From: Pagrus major
Lineage: Eukaryota; Chordata; Actinopteri; Spariformes; Sparidae
Direction: 5' to 3'
DNA: 64,000 nucleotides
NCBI RefSeq assembly: GCF_040436345.1
Contig: NC_133216.1
Location: 15,927,610-15,991,609 of the forward strand
The notes beneath the pieces are model-generated. The model searched no databases. It saw nothing but the letters and a program-made list of their open reading frames with translations, and had not been told where the DNA came from. Position 1 is the first letter of the stretch. Each line of letters begins with the position of its first letter. A program made the translations under genes and the position numbers. Of this stretch, positions 39,344-49,498 are shown one piece after another.

Positions 39344-41558
39344 AGCAAGTGGTTTGTCCGTTGGGGCTACTGTAGAAACATGGCGGTGCAACATGGCAGA
39401 TTCTGTGGAAGCATGGATATAACGAGGAAAAGCTGGATTCAGCATTGGAGGCTGAGCCTCACTCATTCCTACGAAAGCTGCTCAGTGGCACATGAAGCCT
39501 AAAAAAACTCGACTTTCTCGTTAGAAAATTACCCAGATCTTCTGCACTGTGGGGCCCATAGAGTGTGTACACTAGAGACTTCTGCCGACCGAGCCGGCTA
39601 ACGTCCAGTTTAGCATACGGCTAACTTGAATGGGGCTAAAATAATTTAATCATATGGCTCTTCTAGACTTTCCAAATGTTACTGGACCGAATGGCTCAAA
39701 TTATGATAGTCAAACGAGGCATTTTCGCGGTAGTGTGACGCTAAAAAAAAATGTATCCACTGTTCTACAGCAGCTTTTTTCACAAGGTGGGCTTGTGGGA
39801 AAATGTCTTTTTGCGCACCAGTGCATCAGGTGATGTAATTACATGGTTTGGCCACTACAAACATTGGCTTCAAAGCCTGCTGCTGTTCCTGGGAGTTTGG
39901 GAAGAGGACTCACTCCCTCTATAGATATTAAATGGCTCATTCTAACTTAACAAAAAACACATTGATTCTTAGTTTCAGGAGACTGTACACTAATCAAAGA
40001 ATAATTATGAATGCTAGCCTATATTTTGTTTCACGTTTCAAGTCACATCTACCTTTGCCCTCTCATAACCGGCTGCACATCTAGGAGTTTAAATTTTGTG
40101 ATGCGGGAGAAGGGACTTATTTTTTATTAGTTATTAATCTTTAATCGTCTGGCAACCCACTACTGTAGATGCATCTCAGGGTCACTTGCAGGGATCGTGA
40201 ACCACAGGTTAGGAACTACATTAAACTACGAACAAGTAATGAAAATATAAAGCAATAAAGCAATAATGACCCATCTCTGAAATAGTTCTTATATCATGCT
40301 TATTTTCAGTTTTGTAAAAAGTACTCAAAAGTCATTCTTGAATAAGAATAAAGATTTTGTGTTAAAATATTACTTTAACAAAAGTCATCCACGCGAATAG
40401 TGCTTGAAAAATGTAGTTTTGTAAATGTACTCAAGTATCACAAGTCATTTTCTGGCAACAAATGTACTAGAGTACCAAAAGCACAAGTAAAAGTAAATGA
40501 CATATATTTACATGTATATAAATTGTATATGTGTGATTATCGATTATCGGCCTGGGCGATTATTAGATCCGATAATCAGCAATTTTCTAAATATAGTACT
40601 TAGTGTTTGTTTTTGTTTTCTTCTATTCAATCTATAAATAAATAATTCCTAAAAATGTGCACTCTTTGACTCTTCTGCAGCATGCAATCTGCAAAGTAAC
40701 TTGTAACTAGCGTTGTCGAATAAATGTAGTGGAGTAACAAGTACATTACTCGCCTCCATAATGAAAGTATGAAGTCGTAGAAATGGGAATACTCAAGAGA
40801 AGTAAGTGTACCTCAAAGATGTAGCCTTTCAAAAAAAATAGTACTTGAGTAATCATACTTAATTACATTGCATAACTTTCTATTTTGCCTTTGTGTCAAA
40901 ACATTCTTAAACCTCTTCATGTTCAAAAAAAGATGGTTTAATGCTCTTTTCCTCCTCTTTTAAGGGTATTTTAATTGATTTATTATACAAAGCGTTGAGT
41001 TGCTGTATGCCACTATATAAATAAAGCTGCCTTGCCTTACAGAGGACTGAAAAATAGTATCCTTTCTATAAATCGGGGCGCCTGTTACATAACAGTGTCG
41101 TTAGTATGGGGTCTCATACAGTAGATGCTTCTGTTATAGTCATAGTCAGCTGCATAGTTGTGCGACCTCCTGACTTCATATCAGAGATCTGAATCATAAA
41201 CAGTCTGTTGATGTTCATTTTCCATCACATCACGCTTGTGCTGCTGTGTCGAGTCCGCCCGCAGCCTGTTTATCACCATCATCAACATACTTGTTGTGTT
41301 TCAGGCTTCTCTGCTATTAATCTCGTCACCTTAAACCACCGCAGAAAACACGGAAAATCAAATGCAAAACCTTTGTTTAGCGCTGCATGCAAACTTTTTC
41401 AGTGAAAAACCAAGCAAGTCTTAACTTTTTGTTAAAGCAGTTTTTTTTTAAAAATGAGCTTTTTTTCTCTCTGTTCGTTTCTTACCATTGATTTTAGTAG
41501 CGGATCCGGGGTGGAACAAGACGGCGATAACAGTGCCAAACAGCTTCATAAAATCCAT
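34387..41558 (-). CDS. layn: Layilin (complete, seven exons, 374 aa)
   Basis: Layilin is a single-pass membrane C-type lectin that binds hyaluronan and, through its tail, talin, radixin and merlin (family knowledge). Coding exons in order are 41558-41486, 38454-38148, 37881-37724, 36584-36540, 35960-35865, 35221-35104 and 34714-34387. Together they give 1125 nt with every phase consistent. There is a signal peptide MDFMKLFGTVIAVLFHPGSA. The C-type lectin domain runs about residues 28-180 (CYKVSYIE, LTFEDARQAC, DGDFWIGLRR, then NWHWDEPSCGAEMC, FQWNDDNC, NNYVCKY). A stalk of two short exons, a membrane helix (YVSYILCATIPALLLLLMFA) and a tail follow. The tail ends SGFVTNDIYE ... GWVENEIYG, matching the mammalian layilin tail. 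Human layilin is 382 aa. The gene lies upstream of sik2 on the same strand, as at human 11q23. Confidence 0.94.
36862..37410. repeat. Inverted pair of dispersed repeats in layn intron 3 (hairpin)
   Basis: The left arm, 36862-37081, contains GTCCACAAAACATT, GGAGCTTCACAGC, CCTAAACAACTGAAGTAGAT, AATCCAAGTCTCCAGAAG, ATTTGAAAATGCATTATTTA and CACCCT. The right arm, 37139-37410, carries the same blocks reverse-complemented (AGGGTGTAAATAACG, CTTCTGGAGACTTGG, ATCTACTTCAGTTGTTCAG, GCTGTGAAGCTCC-like). The spacer is about 57 nt. A third copy is at 31126-31440. Confidence 0.75.
38839..39037 (-). mobile_element. tRNA-derived SINE with perfect 16-bp target-site duplication
   Basis: On the minus strand the element starts with a tRNA-like head. 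Box A TAGCTCAGTTGG is at 39025-39014 and box B GGGTTCGATTCC at 38963-38952. A body follows (CATCCTCCCTCTCGCATCCC, then TCCTATCAATTAAGCCATG). It is flanked by identical GAAATGTGTTAATTAT at 38823-38838 and 39038-39053, the target-site duplication. It lies in layn intron 1. It is not a tRNA gene, because the anticodon arm is not well formed and a SINE body continues after the head. Confidence 0.88.
39165..40228. mobile_element. Element with inverted ends (GGTCCCCAACCC ... GGTTAGGAACTACA) carrying a nested MITE
   Basis: The left end GTGGTCCCCAACCCTTTTT and right end AACCACAGGTTAGGAACTAC are imperfectly inverted. A related element is at 45552-46210. Inside, from about 39207 (TTAAAGGTCCAGTGTGGTTG) to about 40010, a different block is present. 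It includes TGTCCGTTGGGGCTACTGTA, GAAACATGGCGGTGCAACAT and GGCTCATTCTAACTTAAC, which resemble a common teleost MITE. This is an insertion within an insertion. Confidence 0.55.
39302..39342. repeat. (CT)n microsatellite
   Basis: About 20 CT units, preceded by a short CTCAT array at 39236-39260. Confidence 0.97.
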
Positions 41559-42065
41559 CTCTACATGTTCACCATGAGTGTGCAGGACGATTACTCTTCA
41601 AATCATGTGAGGACTTGTTGCTTTAGGAGATGAACTTGAGGCTTTTTTTTCCAAACACAGTCTAACAAGGCTTGATGACAGAGGCAGCAGAGTCCCGTCC
41701 AGTCAAAAAGTGGGTCGACTGGTGAAGGCGTGCATATGGCGTCTGACTGAGAGAGGGGGGAAGAAAATAAAAAAAAAATCCTGCGAGTGAGATAGTCCAA
41801 GATTTTTTGCTATGAAAAACACAAAGAAATGTTGCTTTTCTTTTGCTTCTTTTCCTCTCTAGATGTCGAGTCAAACCACGGGGGTATGAATCTGTGCATT
41901 CGTGCAGTCAGTGTGCAGCCCGTGTCCTCTGAAACTAAATTAGCCAAATCTCATTTCACATATAGTAATGCCATTATAATGCAGTGAATGGACTTCTTTG
42001 TGCATACACTCTGTATCATGCACCCTGTGTTAAAATAGAGAATGAGTATCTCTCATTCTTATATC

Positions 42066-42069
<4 letters not shown>

Positions 42070-42112
<43 letters not shown>
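42070..42112. repeat. (CA)n microsatellite
   Basis: About 20 CA units, with a CG near the right end. Confidence 0.97.
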
Positions 42113-42113
<1 letters not shown>

Positions 42114-42751
42114 GATTGAGTGCTGTCTGGGGAAAAATAGCTCAGAGGAGAAAATCAGGCGAGGAAACAGAAACAGACACAAGTTCTGACTTCAAAAAAA
42201 CTCAACAGCACGACTCAGTTTTTCCCCCTTTTCTTTGTCTGGTAAACATGCTGACCTCATGTGATGTGAAGTTAATCGACCACACATCCAAATCTCCAGT
42301 AAAGCAGGCGTAAGCATTTAAAAGGAAACTGACTCAGAGAGAAAACACCGTGCAGAGAGAGACACACACACATACACACAAAGCAAGGACATAAAAGAAG
42401 TGAGGAAGAGATAAAGAGGAAGAGGGTGAGAGAGAAGAGAGGGAGACAGAGGGAGAGAGAGAGAGGGAGAGGGGTTGCCCGTGGAACAGGAAAGCATGCA
42501 GAGGAGGAAGGGGAAAGGACTGTACTTCCTGTTCACTGCTTTGGTTTGGTTTCCAGGCATTGGGGCTTACAGTAATAACCAGAATATGGATGGTGTTGAA
42601 AGTGTCTGGAGAAAGTCATGTGGGTTGCGCAACGCAATAAATCATTTTACGCTGCTTATTCCAGTAAAATCATCAGACTGACACTTTCCCCAGAAAGTCT
42701 CAGAGCTGAAAGTTAAAACGGTCGCCTGCAGTTTTGGTTGAATGAAAGTAC

Positions 42752-42787
42752 TGTTGTTGTTGTTGTTGTTGTTGTGGTGTTGTTGTT
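42752..42787. repeat. (GTT)n microsatellite
   Basis: About 12 GTT units with one interruption. Confidence 0.93.
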
Positions 42788-45496
42788 ACCCTAGTGTTTG
42801 TTACTGAGTTTTCTGAGAGCTGAATCTGTTCTGGTCACATCTGGTTAAATCTGTTTGACTTCAAAACTTGTGTCATTTAAATTATGTTGTTGATATTTAT
42901 CTGTTATTCATGTGGTCAGTTTATTGGACTTCATTTCAGCAGTACGTACCGTTCAGATAGCTCTAAATGGCTCAGTAGTAGCAGCTGTTGGTATGCTTCT
43001 CGCCATGAAGTGGCTGTGTTAGATGTTGGGCCTCAATCCCCTGTACAAGGCGAGGACTTTGAAGAAGTCAGTCAAAGCTGATCCCAGCCATTAATGTTGC
43101 TTCTGTCTGGCCGCAGGCACATTTTGCCAAGATGGAGGACCAAAAGACTTACAAACTCATTTGTCCCTGCTGTCACTGGCCTTTTAGTGGCTTAATATGA
43201 TGATTTTTGTATTTATTGTCGTGTTCTTCATGTGTTCTTTGGTTGTTGTTGCCTGATTGTAATGTGGTTACTGCTGGCTGTAGACTGTACAACAAACAGC
43301 GCATTGGGGATAATAAAAATACCTTCAACCTCGGTGTTACTTCCACAAAAAAACAAACAGTTGGCTCTACCTTGTGACCAGCAACATATTTGAAAAGGAC
43401 GCCATACCCGAGAACAAGTTTGCAAGTGTTTACTTACAAAAAATACCCAAATTACCCAAAACTATGGGAGTCTGGAGGTCTGGCCAAAATGAACAAAAAG
43501 ATGGAGGAAGTCTCTGCCAGCCATGCAGTGTGGGCAATAAGACACAGAACTTTCCTACCTAAACTAAGAAAAGACTACATAAACTAAACTAACAAACAAA
43601 GCCACGAAAACAGGACTACCAGACCTCCGTCCACAAAAGAAAACAAAACACCAACTGAAGACTGCTTGGTCTGTGGAAGAAGAGAGCTCCTTCTCCTCCA
43701 GCCTCCTTTAAATATTGGGCAGGGATAATTGCCTGATGGGCAGCAGCACCTGAGAGATGGCAAGAGAACAGAGGAGGGGAAAACACAGAAGGAGGGCGCG
43801 CTTAACACTTCCAACTACAATATGTTCGCAGAAAAGAACTTCAGACATTCTCACCAAAATAAAAAAACTACCACAACTTTAGAAACAACAGACTCAACAA
43901 CATTTGACTGAAACTTAAAAACAATAAAAAAAAAAATGTCTGTCCATCCAACTTTATCAGGTATATAAGCAGCATCATAACACTTTTATATACACAGAGG
44001 CGCTGCCGTCATCCGGTCAGAGACTGGTTTAAGTACTGGTCACCTTTAACTTACTCAAAATATACAGTATGCATCACCAGTTGGAAAATAGCATTAAAAA
44101 TGATACAAACTGACTCAATATAGCTATATCTTTGTAACCTCAAAGTCAAAAAGTAGAAATAAGTAGGAAATCTTTTTGAATTTAAGAGCAAACATGCCAA
44201 TTTATCAGGACTCACAGTGTTATGAAACATATTAAATTAATTCAAGAAGACTCAGAATTCCAGAGTGTTTTCAATACCACTGTACATTAAAGTTTAAAAA
44301 AATATGTTTTGAAACGTACGCATGTTTAAAACACATGGGAGGAAAATGGTAAAAAATATCATGCAAATAGTGAACACCTGTAATAGAACATGGACAAAAC
44401 AGAGGACATAAAACAATGATGCTCTGCCATGCTGTCGTCTTGGTCTCTCGCAACTTCTATTGTTTGTTTATCACAGGCCCATATCTGCAGCCCATGTTAG
44501 TGTATCAAGTACTGTAACACAATGCTCAATGTAAGATTTGAATCTGGATAAATCCTCTGTTAAAAGAAGACCACTACAGCCTCAGCCTGCAGCTTATCCT
44601 CCTCCTGTGTTGTATGATTTTTAACAACATCCATCAACAGATGACCTCGGAAGCGGAGTAATAAACACCAGCTCCTCTCCGTGGAGAGCTGAGAGAGGAC
44701 GGACAAACACAGGCTGTTTCTCTGTGTGTAGTCTGTTGTCGACCACCCGGCTCCAGGCCATCTCTCAATCTGTCTCACTCTGCTGGTAACACAAGTGTGT
44801 CCGTCATGCAGGAGTCTGGTTGTCAGACCGAGCCTCTGGATGCTGGTCATGTGTGACCTGGAATGATTTCTCCTTGTCTGGGTCTTTCAAAGCGTTTCCA
44901 ACATTAATTTGATCACTGGTCGGTGCACGCAAATGTTTGTCATGTGATGAAGAGATGTGACCGATTATGTGTCACGAACATGGCGCCTGTTGAGCTTTTA
45001 TCACATCCTCAGTGTGTTTATTGTTGGACGGCAGACTCACAGATGATTTGTGCAAAACAGGAAAACAGCACCGATCATTTCACAGAAGGGCTTTAATGTT
45101 GGACTGTGTATACAGGTGTTACAGTGCAATCAATCATTTTGAATGTTGCATGTTCATTTAAAAAGTTTCCCCAGAGCGGTTAACCACTTTGCTCTTGCTA
45201 GTGTAGTATAAAACTTGATTCTTTTGGAGATTACTTTATTTCTGTGTATTTGTTAATTCCAGATTATTTTTTACATCTTTTCTTTACTGGAATGGATGTT
45301 TATTGGCGCTCCTCTGCAAACCACATGGACAATGGCTGTCACTGTGCTGTTGGTTCGTTGAGGAGGAAGTTGTGTTTCTTGGCTTGAACTCCCCAACAGT
45401 GAATCACGAGTCTATTAGAAGCAGACAACAACAAGGCGTTTCAGCCAGCCTTTCTAATTTTGGCCAGCAGATGACACCAAACTACTGCTAAGGCCG

Positions 45497-45518
45497 AGCA
45501 GCAGCAGCAGCAGCAGCT
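45497..45518. repeat. (CAG)n short array
   Basis: About 7 CAG units in intergenic DNA, not in a supported ORF. Confidence 0.9.
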
Positions 45519-45551
45519 CTGTTCTCGGTTACTGAGAGTCCAGTTATGGCA

Positions 45552-46210
45552 TATGTCAGTGGTTCCTGACCTTTTTCCTTAAGGGACCCCTTTTTCTATC
45601 CTTCAGTAAACTGATAACCACTGACTAAGTGACAATAACAGTACAGAACAACTGCTAAAACTGAACAATTAACCCAAATAGTAAAGATAATAACTGAAAA
45701 AACACTCCATTTCCAGTGAATTATGCTTCAGTGATGAACTTTAGGAACTTTTCAAACAATTCTCTCTTTGTATTATCAATTTTTTTTATTTTTATGTTTT
45801 ACAATCACACAAAATAATAGGTCTTTTTGGACAAATGCAGTGCTGTCTTTCTTCCTTACATTTCAGCATTGTTCCTTTAGCTCTTTGGTTGTTTTAACTG
45901 CGTACTTTCTGATGCAGGACGAGGCTGTTCAGCAGAGAGTGAAGCTTCTGTCAGTACAGCTTTCAGGTCTTCACCTTATCCCTTATCCTGTGAGATTTCC
46001 TTTGAAGTTTTATGTCTCAAATAATAATGTAAACTTAAAAAAACAAAACATTTTTATTTAGATTTTGTCACAGAATTTGAATAAAAGGCTGAGATAAAAG
46101 CATATTGTATATATTTTGTTTTATATTTTATTATACCTCTTAAAATCAAGGAAGGCCTCAGGACACCAATGTGAAGCTTTGGCGGCCCCTGAGGTTGGGG
46201 ACTAGTGGCT
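45552..46210. mobile_element. Dispersed element with inverted ends
   Basis: The left end GTCAGTGGTTCCTGACCTTT and right end GGTTGGGGACTAGTGGC are imperfect inverted repeats, with GGGACCCC and GGCGGCCCCTGA just inside. It is the same class as 39165-40228. No transposase ORF is seen. Confidence 0.55.
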
Positions 46211-49000
46211 TAAGTGATGGAAAGTAGCTTTCTATTTTCGCGGTAAAGATAAAAAGTAAAGTAAAAAGTATTTCCTCTTGATGCTACACTACTGCTACAT
46301 TTTATAGGGAAATATTGCATTTGCACTGCTACTACATTTATCTGACAGCTGGAGTTGCAGGTTACTTGTATGATTTTACATTAAAATACATTTAAAAAGC
46401 TTCAAAGCTTCTTTGGGTCACATTTTTTCGAGTTAGGACCACTTATAAAAATCAGTGTGTTGTGGCTGCGTTTCTTGTTTCAAAAGGAGCCATTACCCCT
46501 CTAAACTTCTCAGATGGTTTAGTTTACATAACTCTTCAAATTATCCAGTCTTTCACATAAAGCAAAGATAAGAGAAAAGCCAAAAGAATACTGCGTTTTC
46601 TCTTCTTTCCTTTTCCAGTTATCATCTCATGACCTCTCAGATTTATGTTGTGGCTCGAGAGTCCTGGGTGACCCCTGTCAGATGGCAACGACTGGACTGA
46701 AATTGCTTAACCTTAACTTTATAATAACTTCATATGAAGTAGCTACAACTGCTATGCTACTCACACAATCATGTATCAATAAAAATAATTCAATATTGTA
46801 ATAATATACTAGTTGCAGGGGATATTGTTCTGCATAGCAAGTCCTTTTACTTTTAATACTTTATGTATGTTTTACTGATAATACTTCTAAGTACAATCTT
46901 GATTGCAGCTCTCTTTTTGGACTTTTAATTTCCATAGTTCCATAGTTTGGTCAATGATAAATAAATAAACATTAATAATACCCAACTAATGCTTTAAAAA
47001 AAAGAAAGGCAGATGAGACAGCAATTTTTCAATGTTTTCTCTATGATTTTGCTGTGGTTTTTGTTGCTGTTGTATTATGTTTAGGGGTTGTGACTGCAAT
47101 AATGGTGTTGTTTTTTTAAAATTATTTTTTAGAGGGATCCTTTGGATAAATAATTTTGGGCCAAGGATTTATATTGAATCCAAGATTAGTTGGATAATAA
47201 AAAGGATAGAGGACTAATCTTGGATACAGGATTATGATGGATTATCATGTTGTTTATGAAAGAATCTGCATGCTTCTTCCACCAATAAATGATACGAACT
47301 GATTCAGTATTTATATGGTTAAAGAAGAGCATTATTAACATTATGAGTAACAGGAGGAACTCTCCTTTGCAACATGAGAGCATTGCAACTAGTTTTAAAA
47401 TTTTTTACCACTCAGTTTGTATCTAAGTGATATGTTATACTCACACCCTGGGGGGTCATTAGCTCCACTAATGATCTGCTTTACTGTACATGCCCACAGA
47501 GTACAGTGCTATCTCCTCACAAGCTTCCCAGTGTATCCTCTTTCTTCTAATAGTAAATCCGTTTCCTGCCCTGGGACTTGTTTTCATTGTTTTCCTAATG
47601 TGATTATATGTCAGAGACCATTGCTGCTCTTTGTGAAAGAAACCAGTAAAATGTTCACTAGTTATTCTGGCAACACACTGTCACAATAATCCTGGCAGGA
47701 TGGACTAAATTTAGCCTCCCATAAGTTTTAGCCATCTTGTGCAATTACAATTTAGTTATTTTTTACTGCATTGTTCCCATCCTATGACAACCAGCATTGT
47801 TTTCATCTTTATGTTGATGCATGTTTGGGTTTTTAAGTGATTTGTTTAGTTTATTTGAAGTGGGAACTTTTTCTCACCTCATTAAGGAACATGTAATCCT
47901 TCTTTTTATCTATCAAAATCCTTAAAACCGGACAGAAGCAGCAACAATATGCAATAAACTTCGAGCTTTTAGCGGTTTACATAATACTTTATTTGTGGTC
48001 CTGAACTATTGACCTATTGACAGGCGAGCATCATTTTCCAGACATCCTCATCTAGACATGATCCCTGACCCTGCAGCGAGAGGGATTAAAGCAAAATGAA
48101 AAGGAGAGTGTGATTAGAGCGCAGAAGAATGGCCGACGAGTTGTTTCCAAACAGGTGTTCTGGGAGGTAAAAACCCTCACATGCAGACGAGGACTGAAGA
48201 GATTGTAAAAGAGTGACGCATCTGTGGCTAGTGTAACAAATGTCTCCTCTCACCATGGGCACTTTGGCAAGAACACTGATGCCCCTTTTCTTTCTCTGTG
48301 TGGAGGAACAATGGGGCTTCTCAGTTGAGCAGTAACAGTCGTGGCCTATAGCTACTGTAAACAGACTACCTGTGGAGACAATGGAGGAGAGGTTTGACAT
48401 GCAAGGGAAATTAACAAAGGTTGGTCCTGGTTGGCTGAGTACTTCATAGCTTGTGGCTAACATGATCACCTTTCAAGATTTCAAGGTGTTTCTCAAGACA
48501 TGAATCCTTTAGTCAAGACAGTGAATCTCTGCACAAAGCTCTTTATACCTTAGGAAATGTATCTTTTTTATGAGAGTTAAGAGATTTTCTCATGTATTTG
48601 TAATGCAGTGCAGTATCTAAGTTATTGATTAAAGGAGTAATCAACACAGTATAATCACAATTAGCATATTATGGAAGAAGCTTTAGCAAGAACCAGCAGG
48701 TTTTTACATAAGATCCCTGAATTTTGTGAAAAATATATATGATACATGTAACACATTTATAGCCAAGTTCACTTATCAATAAATATGTAAATAACATCCC
48801 AGTTTAACCTCATTTACCTGCACACTCAATCTTCAGTGATCATTTCTGATGCAGTGAAACCCGAAACAGCAGCTGTAGTTAACCTGAGGGATGTGTGTCA
48901 AATCCCACTGACACATTAATCTGCCGGGTTAAGATCTGACAGTAAACTCTGCCAGGAGCTGCTGCCGTCTAAACGAGAAGTCACGGTAGATACATGGACA

Positions 49001-49002
<2 letters not shown>

Positions 49003-49055
<53 letters not shown>
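49003..49055. repeat. (GT)n microsatellite
   Basis: About 26 GT units, ending about 75 bp upstream of the zpld1 TATA box. Confidence 0.97.
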
Positions 49056-49056
<1 letters not shown>

Positions 49057-49130
49057 TCTATAATTAGTTGAAGGAAGGGCTTGAGAGTCACACCTCAGTG
49101 GTTTTAGGTGTCTTGAGTCTGTCAAAATCT

Positions 49131-49185
49131 ATAAAAGCCGAATTGCATGACTACCTCTGTGACACCTGCTCAGGTACCAGCTAAG
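49131..49185 (+). promoter_or_regulatory. zpld1-type gene TATA box and non-coding first exon
   Basis: TATAAAAG occurs at about 49131-49138. About 45 bp later CAGCTAAG|GTAAGA gives a strong donor (exon end 49185), and CATCTAG| at about 49467 gives an acceptor leading to the ATG exon. This predicts a short non-coding first exon starting about 49160. Confidence 0.55.
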
Positions 49186-49498
49186 GTAAGACCCTCCTCT
49201 GGTTGTCACATAGGTCTCTGTTTGAAAGTCACAGATTTTAAATTGCAGTACATAAGAATTAGTGAAAAATTTAAATATCATGGGTTTCAAGAGAATTAGA
49301 CACTTAAATTATAGTCACATAAATTACCAATTCATGTTTTTTGTAAAAAATAATATAATTTAAAAAGCTTTTTTAATGCATTGCTCTGACTGAGTTAAAA
49401 ATCTTATTTTATGGCTATTTTATTGTTGGTTTTAAATTATTCTTAATATTATTTTTTCTCCATCTAGATACAGGATTCCTCAGTCTCCTGCAGACAGC

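Larger units (their letters stand above)
38455..41485. other. layn intron 1 (3.0 kb); nested repeats
   Basis: The intron holds the SINE (38839-39037), a dispersed element with inverted ends (39165-40228) containing a second element, and a CT microsatellite (39302-39342). The 40230-41480 part is AT-rich, with no coding signal found. Confidence 0.6.
41559..49130. other. Intergenic region between divergently transcribed layn and zpld1; no supported gene
   Basis: These 7.5 kb are upstream of both flanking genes. They contain microsatellites (42070-42112, 42752-42787, 45497-45518, 49003-49055) and a dispersed element (45552-46210). Two ORFs of interest, at 42493-42681 (possible signal peptide) and 48086-48469, have no further support. 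The expected human neighbours BTG4 and HOATZ are not recognisable here. Confidence 0.55.

Noticed and set aside
43374-43911. Lysine-rich plus-strand open frames
   Set aside because: They are short, in two overlapping frames, with no domain or splice support.
48086-48469. 127-codon minus-strand open frame
   Set aside because: Composition looks random, there is no recognisable domain, and no flanking splice sites or poly(A) signal support it.
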